In this document: positions 44,045-52,583 of the stretch, one piece after another
How the letters are laid out: each line of letters begins with the position of its first letter
How positions within the stretch are numbered: the first letter of the stretch is position 1
NCBI GenBank assembly: GCA_023391285.1
Contig: JAEWBF010000039.1
Location: 1-64,000 of the forward strand
Length of the DNA stretch: 64,000 bases
DNA from: Verrucomicrobiota bacterium
GTDB lineage: Bacteria > Verrucomicrobiota > Verrucomicrobiia > Opitutales > Opitutaceae
Reading direction: 5' to 3'
Made by a program: the position numbers and the translations under genes
The notes under the pieces: generated by a model
Database searches by the model: none
Told to the model about the DNA's origin: nothing
What the model saw: only the letters and a program-made list of their open reading frames with translations

Positions 44045-44962
44045 TTAGCTGCCGGCGCCGCCGACGGCGCCGGCTGTTTCGGACGCGGGAGCGCCGGGCG
44101 GGTGCTCGGTCTCGCGCTGCTTGCGCAGCTCGGCGGCTTTCGCCACGGCGAGAAATTCGTAGACGGCGTGAAGGCGCGCGAAGATGTAACCCTCGCGACC
44201 GTCGAGAAAGCCTGCCTGGAAGATGTAGACGTAGAGAAACCGTAGCAGCGGGCGGCAGGGGAGATGGCGAACGAGACGCTTGAGCGTGCGGCGAAGACGA
44301 ACCGGCGCAGATTGAGGCGTGTGGTCGCGATTCCGATCCAGGCCCTGTTCGAGTTCGAGCCGGGCTTCCCAATTCGAGTAGCGATTGTGTTTTTCGACAA
44401 AGACGTCGATCGACGCGAAAGCGTAGTGGTCCATCTCGCAACGCATCCGGCCGGTGGTGCCGTTGACGATGATATGCTCGTGCACCTCGTTGTCGCCGCT
44501 CTGCGTGGCGCCTTGAACGAGACGCTCGTAGCGTCCAGCGCGGTGCTTGAAAAGGCGCAGGTTCCAGTTCGGGTAATACGCGTGGCGAAGCCAGCGGCCC
44601 ATGAACATGAAACGACGATTGATCCAGTAGCCGGCGTTGCCGTGGCCATCGTGTGCGACGATCTCGCCAATTTCGTCGGCGGAGTCGGGCGGCATGACTT
44701 CGTCGGCGTCCAGGATTAGAACCCACTCGTGTTTGAAGGGGAGGTTTTCGAGCGCCCAATTTTTCTTCTTCGGCCAGATCCCGTTGAAGCGGAACTGCAC
44801 CACTTCGGCGCCGAAGCGCCGGGCGATGGCCTCCGAACCGTCGGTGCTTTGCGAATCGACGACAAACACCTCGTCGGCCCAGGCCACGGAAGCGAGGCAG
44901 CGGGCGAGGTTGGACTCCTCGTTGCGAATGGGAATGAGGACCGAAACGGGAACTTTGCGCAT
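44045..44962 (-). CDS. Family 2 glycosyltransferase (WaaE/KdtX-like)
   Basis: A 305-residue GT-A enzyme. VSVLIPIRNEESNLARCLASVAWADEVFVVDSQSTDGS is the nucleotide-binding start, ILDADEVMP carries the DxD, and GYWINRRFMFMGRWLRHAYYPNWNLRLF follows, as in LPS core beta-glucosyltransferases of the WaaE type. The C-terminal 25 residues are Pro/Ala/Gly-rich. It converges on the M14-like gene (3-bp gap) and lies 28 bp downstream of the asparagine-synthase-like gene on the same strand. Confidence 0.9.
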   Translation of the reverse strand: MRKVPVSVLIPIRNEESNLARCLASVAWADEVFVVDSQSTDGSEAIARRFGAEVVQFRFNGIWPKKKNWALENLPFKHEWVLILDADEVMPPDSADEIGEIVAHDGHGNAGYWINRRFMFMGRWLRHAYYPNWNLRLFKHRAGRYERLVQGATQSGDNEVHEHIIVNGTTGRMRCEMDHYAFASIDVFVEKHNRYSNWEARLELEQGLDRNRDHTPQSAPVRLRRTLKRLVRHLPCRPLLRFLYVYIFQAGFLDGREGYIFARLHAVYEFLAVAKAAELRKQRETEHPPGAPASETAGAVGGAGS

Positions 44963-44990
44963 GGAAAAGGGAGAGGGAATGGACAGCGGA

Positions 44991-46781
44991 TCAGGCGTGT
45001 TGTCTCAGCCAGAGTATCAACCCGAGCGTGTTTTTGAGCGGAGTTGATTCCGTGATCGGATCTTGGATACGGCGCACGGTGACGCCGGCCGGCGGAACCA
45101 CGGACGCAAGTCGATCGGTGCGGAACAAGGCGGACGCGGCGCTCCGGGCATCGTCGGCCATGGCGCGAATGAGGCGCCAGCCGGGGCTGTTGATCTCCAT
45201 CGTGCGCACGTAGAACCGGGGATCGCGTCCCAGCCACGCCAGGGCGCGGCGGCCGAGCTTGCGCGCGCGGCGCTGCAGGTCGAAGGCGAGGGAGCGGCGT
45301 GAGCCAATCAGCGGAATCGTGTCGAGATAGTTTCGGTCGAGATCGAGACGCGCGAGGTGGGGGAAACGCGTGACGAGGAGATGTGTTTGCACGCCGCGGT
45401 TCTTCGAAATGGCGTAGGGCAGCCGGGCGGCCACGCGGATCAATCGGCGATCGAGCGCGGGCAGCACGGGCCAGGCGAAGAGCGAATAACGCCAGGCGCA
45501 CGCGCCGACGGCGAAACGCTGGCGGTGCGCCAGATTCATACGCCACTCGCGGAGATGATCGGCGGGATCGGAGACGCGATACGCGTCAACCAGTTCTTCG
45601 CGAACATCGTCACAGGCCTGCGCGAGTTCTGGCGCAGCGACGAGTTCGCCCAGTTGCCGGCGGGCGAAGCCGAGGCGCGCGATGCGCAGCGCGTCGAATG
45701 ACAGATTGGGGGCCGTTGCCGCGACGGCCTTGGGGCCGCCGATCACCGCGTCAAGGGTGAGACCACAGATCATGCGGTCCATTTTCACGCCGGGTGGGCG
45801 AACAGAGGCGTTCCAGCCCATCGGCAGAGCGTAGAGCCCGCCGCTCAACTGCTCCCACGTGACGCTCGACTGCGCAAACTGCGCGTAGTCTTCCGGAGTC
45901 ACATCCCAGATCGTCTGGGGAAATTGAAGCTCGCGCGCGACGAGCGTTGCGCAACGTGCATCAAGGTCGTTGGCGCGTCCGAAGGTCAGGCAGTGAGGAC
46001 GCGTGCCGGTGGTTGCGACGAGCCCGGCGAGCAAGCGCGAATCGAGGCCGCCGGAAAGCAGAAAGCCGGGTTGTTGCGAGGCGCTGAGTCCGGCGCGCAG
46101 CGCGGAGAGATGGAGTTCGGCGACATGTTCGGCGACCTCGTCGACCGTGGTGGGCACGCCCACATCGCGCAGGGGCGGTGGAGCGATCTCGCGCACGAGC
46201 CCGCCAGGCGGGCACAGCAGCAGGTGGTCAGGGCCGAGGCGGCGGACATCGCGCCAGAGCGTGCGACCGCCGACCAAGCCGCTGGTCAGGAGAAGAGCGG
46301 CGACGCCGTGAAGGTCGATTTCGCGCTCGAACGCCGGATGGCAGCGAAACAATTCGGGGCTGCTCGCGACGAGGAGGATATCGCCCTTCTGCCAATAGTA
46401 GATGGGGAAGACGCCGAGTGCGTCGGCTTCGACGCGAACGCCGAGGCGCGGATGCACCAACAGCGCGGCGTAGTATCCATTTCGGTCGGACGGCGCGTCC
46501 CACACCGTTTCGTGCATGCGACTGATTTCCTCAGCCGAAGAATGCCGGCCCGTGTCGTCGAACGGCTCGCCGAAAAGCAGGCAGTCCGCGGACTGGGGGT
46601 TGGCCGAGCGATGCTGGCCTACAGGCGCAGACTCTCCGGCTGCCCACGCGATGGCATAGCGCGAGGCGAGCAGGAGTTCTCCTCGCAGCTGCGGCAGGAA
46701 CGCGACCTGGCTGCGCGCGCGCAGAGCGCTGAATTGGCGACGCACCGCGTCGGGATCGTAGACCAGAAGAAAATTCGCCAT
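44991..46781 (-). CDS. Asparagine-synthase-like amidotransferase without glutaminase Cys
   Basis: A 596-residue AsnB-type protein. The C-terminal synthetase PP-loop SGGLDS (243-248) is intact. The N-terminal domain has the glutamine-amidotransferase fold (NGYYAALLVHPRLGVRVEADALGVFPIYYW), but the chain starts MANFLLVY with no Cys2, so it cannot hydrolyse glutamine in the normal way. Such proteins in surface-polysaccharide loci may amidate uronic acids. It stands between the GT2 gene and the PEP-CTERM gene, all on the minus strand. Substrate and nitrogen source unknown. Confidence 0.85.
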   Translation of the reverse strand: MANFLLVYDPDAVRRQFSALRARSQVAFLPQLRGELLLASRYAIAWAAGESAPVGQHRSANPQSADCLLFGEPFDDTGRHSSAEEISRMHETVWDAPSDRNGYYAALLVHPRLGVRVEADALGVFPIYYWQKGDILLVASSPELFRCHPAFEREIDLHGVAALLLTSGLVGGRTLWRDVRRLGPDHLLLCPPGGLVREIAPPPLRDVGVPTTVDEVAEHVAELHLSALRAGLSASQQPGFLLSGGLDSRLLAGLVATTGTRPHCLTFGRANDLDARCATLVARELQFPQTIWDVTPEDYAQFAQSSVTWEQLSGGLYALPMGWNASVRPPGVKMDRMICGLTLDAVIGGPKAVAATAPNLSFDALRIARLGFARRQLGELVAAPELAQACDDVREELVDAYRVSDPADHLREWRMNLAHRQRFAVGACAWRYSLFAWPVLPALDRRLIRVAARLPYAISKNRGVQTHLLVTRFPHLARLDLDRNYLDTIPLIGSRRSLAFDLQRRARKLGRRALAWLGRDPRFYVRTMEINSPGWRLIRAMADDARSAASALFRTDRLASVVPPAGVTVRRIQDPITESTPLKNTLGLILWLRQHA

Positions 46782-46807
46782 GGATGGAGCGAAGCTTGGA
46801 AAGCGAA

Positions 46808-46870
46808 ACCGGCCGCAAGTTGCGGCCGGTAAGGGTCCGAGCGAGACCGCTCCCGACCGGGAGCGGTCTC
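46808..46870. terminator. Two tandem GC-rich hairpins after the PEP-CTERM gene
   Basis: First ACCGGCCGCAA/TTGCGGCCGGT (46808-46830, 11-bp stem), then GAGACCGCTCCC/GGGAGCGGTCTC (46843-46870, perfect 12-bp stem, 4-nt loop). Neither has a T tract. They probably protect the PEP-CTERM transcript 3' end or weaken read-through into the asparagine-synthase-like gene. Confidence 0.65.
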
Positions 46871-46891
46871 GAAAGGAAACGGCGTCGCCAA

Positions 46892-47587
46892 TTAGGCGGC
46901 GGCCGGAACGTTGGGCAGCGTCTTGACGCCGCGGATACGACGATAGGCCACGAAGCCCACCAACAGCGCAGCGCCAAACGCGGCGTAGGTGGACGGCTCC
47001 GGCACGGGCGTGAAGGTCACGGTGACGTCGCCGCGTTGCACGGTGGCGTTTTCCGCGATCTGGAAGTGCGTCGGTTCGAAGTTCACGTGGAACTGCACGA
47101 GGTAGTCGCCGACTTTGACCGCCGCGGGCTGGTCGAAGGAAACCGAGAACGTATCGGGAATCCCGCCTGCACCGTTGGGCGTGTGGTCAATGTGGAACGT
47201 GATCGTGCTGAGCGCGATGGCCTGCCACTCCGGAGCGGTGAGCTGGAGACCCAGATTGAACTGGGCCGTCGGCGCACCAGAGCCGAGAAGGGTCATGCCA
47301 TTCGTGATTTCGAACAGACCGGCTTGGATGAATTCACCAGAGCCGACGTCGGAGAACGTGGCGTTGGTGAACGAGATGATCGACTGGCTGGAATCCGTCC
47401 ACGGGATACCGGTCGAGAACTTTGCCGAACTGCCGTCCGGCGCATTCTCCACCGTCGTGTTGGCTTCTGCCAAGTCGACGAACGAACCCGTGGTGTGACC
47501 GCTCAACAGAAGTTGAGCGTTCGCCGCGGAGAACGTCAGCGCCAGCCCGAAGGCCGTCGCGAGTAGGGAACTAATGCGAGTGTGCAT
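46892..47587 (-). CDS. PEP-CTERM sorting-domain protein
   Basis: A 231-residue secreted protein. It has a signal peptide (1-24, cleaved after AANA), then a beta-rich domain with TFHIDHTPNGAGGIPDTFSV that resembles choice-of-anchor-type domains. The exosortase sorting tail is VPEPSTYAAFGAALLVGFVAYRR: PEP at 196-198, one TM helix, then a basic cluster. An unusual 11-residue extension (VKTLPNVPAAA) follows the basic cluster. It is the only PEP-CTERM substrate in the window and is therefore the likely local client of the exosortase at 37416-39044. Two strong hairpins follow the gene. Confidence 0.93.
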   Translation of the reverse strand: MHTRISSLLATAFGLALTFSAANAQLLLSGHTTGSFVDLAEANTTVENAPDGSSAKFSTGIPWTDSSQSIISFTNATFSDVGSGEFIQAGLFEITNGMTLLGSGAPTAQFNLGLQLTAPEWQAIALSTITFHIDHTPNGAGGIPDTFSVSFDQPAAVKVGDYLVQFHVNFEPTHFQIAENATVQRGDVTVTFTPVPEPSTYAAFGAALLVGFVAYRRIRGVKTLPNVPAAA

Positions 47588-47777
47588 TGGTTTTGTTTTT
47601 TAGTTTGAGCAATGATCAGCTTGCCATGCCGCTCGTCATCGAGGGGCGTGGAGAAGATGTTTCGCAGGTCCTTGCGCAACAAGCGGATTGGACGACTTTA
47701 TCCCCCGATCGGCTCATAGGGGAAACGAGTAAAATGGAGGGTGGAACACCCCACCTTCGTCGCGGTCGCGTGAAGCG

Positions 47778-50357
47778 ATGAACGACCTCGAATTTGCCGC
47801 GACCAGCCGCGGTTTGGGGGCCGCCACGCGCGCTGCGATCGTGATCGCGTCGGCGTTGCTGCTCGACGTTTGCAATGGGCTGCGAGCTGCCGGATCCGCC
47901 AGCATGGGCGTGTTCGACTCGTCACCGGCAGATTACCAGGCGCCGTTGGAGGCGGCCGTTGAACGCGAGGATCGCATTCTACGGATAATCAACGTCGAGG
48001 AACGAGCCGGCGTGGAGAGACGCGGCGATTTGGTGCGCGTGCCGCTGTTCTTTGGGCCGGGGGAGTGTGCGCAGATTGACCAGCTGGCGGTTGTGGCGGT
48101 CACGGCTGAGGCGTCGGAGGCGATTCCCTTCCAAGCGGACGACATCAGGCGCGCGCCTGATGGGGGCATTGCGAGGTTTCACCTATGGTTTCGTGCGGAC
48201 CTGCCGGCCGGAGGGCGGCGCGCCTATCGATTGATGTCGAATATGTCGGGAACCTCATCGACGCCGCGAAATCCTCCAGCGGCCTCGAAAACGGTTGGTG
48301 CGGGAGGTGTGATTCGCTTCGAGACCGAACGCGGATCGGTGACGTTTGGGCGCGGCGGCGAGCTGGCGATGATCGAAGCGGATGGAGCGAAGTGGGAGTT
48401 TGCGGGTGACGGCGCCGCGCCGCGCATCGAAATCGATTTGCCCGCGGCGGAAGGCGTCGAGGCCCACCGGATCCGTTTCGATGGAACGAGCAGCGAGCGC
48501 GAAGTGGAGTGGAGTTCAGGACCGCTCTTCGGCAAGGTGCGCGTGCGCTGGAAGGGTGCGGAAGGCACGCGACTCGAACAGGAGTTCAGAATTCCGCGGG
48601 ACGGACGCGAGATCGTGGTGACGAGCGCGGTGTATCCGAGTTCCCGTGACAATGCGACCGTGAAGGGAAATCGTCTGCTCGTCGGAAAACCGGTGGGTTT
48701 GCGCGATGGCGCGTTGAAGGTGACGCGCATCCCGGCGGGAATCCGGCATGCGTTACGCGCGGAACATGCTTACGACGTGACCAGCCTCGTGGACGAATCC
48801 GGGCGCCGCGCGTTGCTCGCAGTTCCGCTCGTGGTTGGTGGCGGCAACGGCCGCTGGTCGTTGGAGGGCGGGGAGGTGGCACTGCATGGGCAGCGGAATC
48901 TCCGGCGAGGCAAGGAAGGGGAGAAGAGTTCGCTGTTTGCGTTCTGGACCGAGGTTCGACTCGTGCCGATGGCGGGCGACGTAAGCGGCGAGGCGTCGTG
49001 GCGAAAGTATCGCGAACACGTGCAACCGCTGGTGGCCGTGGTCGACGAGCCCGGCGTGACGTTCGACGAGCTGCATGTCGCGTTGCAGCAGGTGGTGCGT
49101 GAGATGAAGCCGATCGGCTGGCGCCAGGAGGCGGGACGCGCGCTCGTGCTCGGCGATGCGGCGCGGGCAGCGAAGATCCTCGCGCAAGGACCAAAAGAAA
49201 AGGAGGCCGACGCGGACGCACTTCTGCGGGGGGCGGAGAATGCCCGCGCAAAGATCACGAACAACGGCCAGCGCAAAGTCCTCGAACATGAAAAGGGGCG
49301 GGCATATGGCGGCGTGGATCCATATCACATCACCTACACGCAGAGCGCGGCGGCGGCGCTCGCGGTGTTGACCGATGCGCCCGCGCACGTGAGCGAGATC
49401 AATCTGGCGATGGCGCGAGCGGTGCGTCGCGCCGGCGGGAAAGTGGACGCCGCGGGGAGTCCCTACATCGATTGCTTCAATCGCACGCTGAACATGCAGA
49501 TGGGGCCCGTCTTGTTCGGTCTGACAGCCGGCGTGAGTGCGGGCGACACAGAGCTTGCCGGTTTCTACCGCGACCTCGCCACCGCACCGCCAGTGCTCGG
49601 TGTTTTTGGTCGCGGGCAGCGGCCCTATACCGGTGCACCCGCCACGAGTTCGGACCAAACCGATTATCTGTATCAGGCGATTTGTGACTTCTGGCTGCGA
49701 GCGACGGAGTTGTTGGGCAACGAGGATCTCGGCCTGCATCCGCTGGCGTATTCACGTTTCACCGACTGCGTCGATGTGACGGCGGATCTCTATCACGGGC
49801 CGGCGGCGAACCACAAAGAGGAGCTGCCGGGCGTCGCGCGGACGAATTTTTTCCGCGGACAGGCGCATACGCATCGTTGGCTGGGCTGGTCGGCGGCCCC
49901 CTATATTCGATTGCTCGAGAAGCCGGAAGAACGCGGAAGCGTAGGCGTCACGGAAGCGCTGCGCTACACGCATTCGTTGAAGGGACGGTGGAAGAACTGG
50001 CCCGACCTTACGTTTTATGTGCTGGCCGATTTGCTGGTGCGCGAAGCGCTGCCGCGCTACGAACGTCCTGAACTGCTGGCCGCGCCGGAAAATGCGCGGG
50101 TGCAGCGTGGAGCGCGCGAAACGGAACTCGCGTGGCAGCCGGTGCCGGGCGCGAGCGGTTATCGCATCTATCGCGCGGATACGCCCGGCGGTCCGTATCG
50201 CTGGTTGAATTCCCCGCATACGGAAACGCCCGGCCGAGCGATCACAGGCACCCGGTTTGTCGATGCGGAGTCGACGAAAACCGCGACGTATGCCGTCACC
50301 GCGGTGGACGGGAGCGGGCGGGAAGGACGCTGGCCCGAGCGCGCCGTCGAGCCGTGA
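47778..50357 (+). CDS. Secreted PcRGLX/YetA-like protein with C-terminal fibronectin III domain
   Basis: 859 residues with an N-terminal hydrophobic export signal (about 18-40). The region VRVPLFFGPGECAQIDQL, IPFQADDIRRAPDGGIARFHLWFRADLPAG resembles the first domain of exo-rhamnogalacturonan lyase-like (PcRGLX/YetA) proteins. A middle beta domain and an alpha-helical toroid-like part (PYHITYTQSAAAALAVL, NRTLNMQMGPVLFGLTAG) follow. The C-terminus is a fibronectin type III module (ELAWQPVPGASGYRIYRAD). There is no PEP-CTERM tail. It may be a polysaccharide lyase of the locus; the family call is tentative. The 190 bp upstream hold no other gene. Confidence 0.65.
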   Translation: MNDLEFAATSRGLGAATRAAIVIASALLLDVCNGLRAAGSASMGVFDSSPADYQAPLEAAVEREDRILRIINVEERAGVERRGDLVRVPLFFGPGECAQIDQLAVVAVTAEASEAIPFQADDIRRAPDGGIARFHLWFRADLPAGGRRAYRLMSNMSGTSSTPRNPPAASKTVGAGGVIRFETERGSVTFGRGGELAMIEADGAKWEFAGDGAAPRIEIDLPAAEGVEAHRIRFDGTSSEREVEWSSGPLFGKVRVRWKGAEGTRLEQEFRIPRDGREIVVTSAVYPSSRDNATVKGNRLLVGKPVGLRDGALKVTRIPAGIRHALRAEHAYDVTSLVDESGRRALLAVPLVVGGGNGRWSLEGGEVALHGQRNLRRGKEGEKSSLFAFWTEVRLVPMAGDVSGEASWRKYREHVQPLVAVVDEPGVTFDELHVALQQVVREMKPIGWRQEAGRALVLGDAARAAKILAQGPKEKEADADALLRGAENARAKITNNGQRKVLEHEKGRAYGGVDPYHITYTQSAAAALAVLTDAPAHVSEINLAMARAVRRAGGKVDAAGSPYIDCFNRTLNMQMGPVLFGLTAGVSAGDTELAGFYRDLATAPPVLGVFGRGQRPYTGAPATSSDQTDYLYQAICDFWLRATELLGNEDLGLHPLAYSRFTDCVDVTADLYHGPAANHKEELPGVARTNFFRGQAHTHRWLGWSAAPYIRLLEKPEERGSVGVTEALRYTHSLKGRWKNWPDLTFYVLADLLVREALPRYERPELLAAPENARVQRGARETELAWQPVPGASGYRIYRADTPGGPYRWLNSPHTETPGRAITGTRFVDAESTKTATYAVTAVDGSGREGRWPERAVEP

Positions 50358-50367
50358 GTCGCCGCGA

Positions 50368-51294
50368 TCAGCGCGGCTCGTAGCGAACGGACGAGGAGGT
50401 CGGGCGCGGGCGTGGCTTTCCCTGGAAGACGCGACGGACCTTCATCTCGACCGGGCGCATACGACTCCAGTAGATCGCACGAGTGAACTGCGCGAAGGAG
50501 AATGGAGTGCGATTGACGAAACGCACGTGCGGCAAGCCGGCGAGACTGTGATCGTAGATCGCGCGATTCTTGAAATAGTTGTTCCGATAGAACGTGACCT
50601 TGCGGCCCATCATCGCCGCCGTGATGGCGCCGTGGCAGCGATCGGTCTGAATCACCGCGAAGCGCGCAACGAAATCGAGCAGCTTCTCAGGTTCGTTCTC
50701 AGTGCCGTGCGACGCATCTTCGATCACATCGAGATCGCGCGGCAAGCGTCCGTAAGCGGCTTCGTTGTCGTGCCGGAAAAGTCCGGCCGATCCTTGGGCG
50801 GGTTGCGCGGCCCACGGGCTCACATCCAGGTGGAAGGCGAGGTCATGACCCAGCAGCAGAACCTTCGGTTTGACGCCCAGCTGACGAAGCGCATCGAAGC
50901 TGACGAGTTCCCGGCAGAAGACGCTGTATTTGCGATCCCATGACTGGGCGAAAGCACGAACCACCGGCTCACGCAGATCGAAGGAAGAGGGAAGAAAAAC
51001 GATTTCCGAAAAACGGGGCGCAACGTTGCGAAGCAGACGCGGAAGGGTGTGCGTGCCGCGGGACATCGCGCCCGCGCCGTAAACCAGCAGCACGTCGCCT
51101 CGCATTTGGCTGAGGTCGTCGGTCTCGCGAAATTCACGCGGCGCAATGCCCACGCCGGCAAAGAACTGGCGGCCGCCGAGATGAATGACGCCGTCGCCGC
51201 GATTGCCACGGTTGAGAAGTGCGACGATTTCGCGGCCGCGGAAATCGCCGAGCAACTGGGCCAGGGCGCCGTTTTTCGACAGAGGCGGAGACAT
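50368..51294 (-). CDS. Polysaccharide pyruvyl transferase family protein
   Basis: A 308-residue protein of the CsaB/ExoV family, which adds ketal pyruvate to sugars of exopolysaccharides. Features are RGNRGDGVIHLGG at the start, LLVYGAGAM, VFCRELVSFDALRQLGV, and the C-terminal RFAVIQTDRCHGAITAAMMGRKVTFYRNNYFKN, which holds the conserved Asp-Arg-xHxxI core. It is the last gene of the long minus-strand EPS operon and overlaps the PP-loop gene stop by 1 nt. Pyruvylation would make the polymer acidic. Confidence 0.88.
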   Translation of the reverse strand: MSPPLSKNGALAQLLGDFRGREIVALLNRGNRGDGVIHLGGRQFFAGVGIAPREFRETDDLSQMRGDVLLVYGAGAMSRGTHTLPRLLRNVAPRFSEIVFLPSSFDLREPVVRAFAQSWDRKYSVFCRELVSFDALRQLGVKPKVLLLGHDLAFHLDVSPWAAQPAQGSAGLFRHDNEAAYGRLPRDLDVIEDASHGTENEPEKLLDFVARFAVIQTDRCHGAITAAMMGRKVTFYRNNYFKNRAIYDHSLAGLPHVRFVNRTPFSFAQFTRAIYWSRMRPVEMKVRRVFQGKPRPRPTSSSVRYEPR

Positions 51295-52583
51295 CAGGAC
51301 GAGTGTGACGAGATCGTCGGCGCGAGCGGAGCGACGGCCACGCGTTGCGGGGCGGAGCGGCCTCGCAAGCGTTGGGCCGCGCGCGTGGCAATTTGTCGGA
51401 GCGAAGGCGGCAGCGAATGGGCGACGGCTTTGGCACCGTGGCGGAGGATCCAGTTGCGGCGATTGCGGCGAAGCGCGCGTTCAGCGGGGCGCATCCAGGA
51501 TTCGTGCAGGCCCAAGCGACGGGCTTCGGAAAGGAGATAGTCGAATTCGTCGAGTCCGCCCTTGCTACGGATGATCACCCTTTCGACGGCACGCAGATCC
51601 AGCGAATCGGGAAACGCCGGCGCGGAGGCAATCCCGGCAACGCGCAGCATGAGCATCGTGCGAAGGCACTTTTCGCAGCGGCAGCAATTGCGGTCGAGTT
51701 GATGCCCCTGCCAGCAGACACGCACGTCACGCAGTGCGCCGGGCCATTCGGCGAGGTGGCGAAGCTTGTCGATCCGGCCGAAGCGGGTTCCGTCGTGAAT
51801 AATCTGATACGAAGAGCTGGAAAGCAGCGGATCGGTCACGGGGTTGGAGCCGTTTTCGAAATGAGCGTGGGTCCAATCGTGGCAGGAAGGCACCAGGCCG
51901 AAGGCGTAAGCTGGTTGGAAGAAAGAAAGACTCGCGGCGACAGCGGCGGCGAACGTCTTCTCCCACGGCACCGGCAGCTCGCGGAGATTGGTGGCGCCGG
52001 TGAAGAAGGAGAGGCCGGTTTCGTCGATCATGCGGCGCGACCGTTCCGCCGCGCGCTGGAAGATTTCTTCGTCGACGAGAGGAATATCGAAGCCGTGCAT
52101 CATCAGCGCGGCTCGCAGCGGCCGCTTCGGTTCGAGCGAGGAGAGCGGCGTGTGGCGAAACGCGCTGAAGCAGCTGTCGACTCCGCCGGAGAACGCGGTG
52201 ATACCGCCGGATTCGGGCGGGCGGCGCGGCGGAGGGGCGATCTCTTGGGCGCTTAAACGGATCGGTGCGAGAGGCTGTTTTTGAAAGGAGGCGAAGGCAT
52301 CCTGAAAATCCGCGAGATTGGAAAAAAGCCCTTCGGAAACCGTGCCGTGAACGTGCAAGCGGTCGACGCGGCCGAGCATGTAAACCAAGGTCGCGAGCAC
52401 AAAAGGGTCGGCCCGATGGGTGAGCTTGGGAGCGCTCGCTTGCGGAAAGCGAAACCAAACTCGCCGCGTTAGCTGCGGTTCGACCAAGCGGCACGCGAAC
52501 TCGATGCGATCGCCGGAAATCGTGCGCGGCGATTCGACAAACAGTTCAGCGGAGCGGGCGGATGATTTCGGTTGAGGAGACAT
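51294..52583 (-). CDS. PP-loop ATPase-like protein with zinc-type Cys cluster
   Basis: A 429-residue protein. The PP-loop FSGGVDS lies at about 131-137, as in QueC and ATP-pyrophosphatases. A cysteine cluster C290, C300, C301, C303, C306 (within CWQGHQLDRNCCRCEKC) followed by LRTMLMLRVAGI probably binds zinc. ATG 52583 is chosen; it overlaps the preceding glycosyltransferase gene by 38 bp, and the longer open frame upstream is the shadow of that gene. It probably adenylates a carboxyl or similar group. Together with the AsnB-like protein it makes two PP-loop enzymes in one EPS locus. Substrate unknown. Confidence 0.82.
   Translation of the reverse strand: MSPQPKSSARSAELFVESPRTISGDRIEFACRLVEPQLTRRVWFRFPQASAPKLTHRADPFVLATLVYMLGRVDRLHVHGTVSEGLFSNLADFQDAFASFQKQPLAPIRLSAQEIAPPPRRPPESGGITAFSGGVDSCFSAFRHTPLSSLEPKRPLRAALMMHGFDIPLVDEEIFQRAAERSRRMIDETGLSFFTGATNLRELPVPWEKTFAAAVAASLSFFQPAYAFGLVPSCHDWTHAHFENGSNPVTDPLLSSSSYQIIHDGTRFGRIDKLRHLAEWPGALRDVRVCWQGHQLDRNCCRCEKCLRTMLMLRVAGIASAPAFPDSLDLRAVERVIIRSKGGLDEFDYLLSEARRLGLHESWMRPAERALRRNRRNWILRHGAKAVAHSLPPSLRQIATRAAQRLRGRSAPQRVAVAPLAPTISSHSS

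Noticed and set aside
47600..47640. Possible sigma-54 promoter upstream of the PEP-CTERM gene
   Set aside because: On the minus strand TGGCA and TTGC are present, but the GG to GC spacing is 13 bp instead of 10, so it does not fit.
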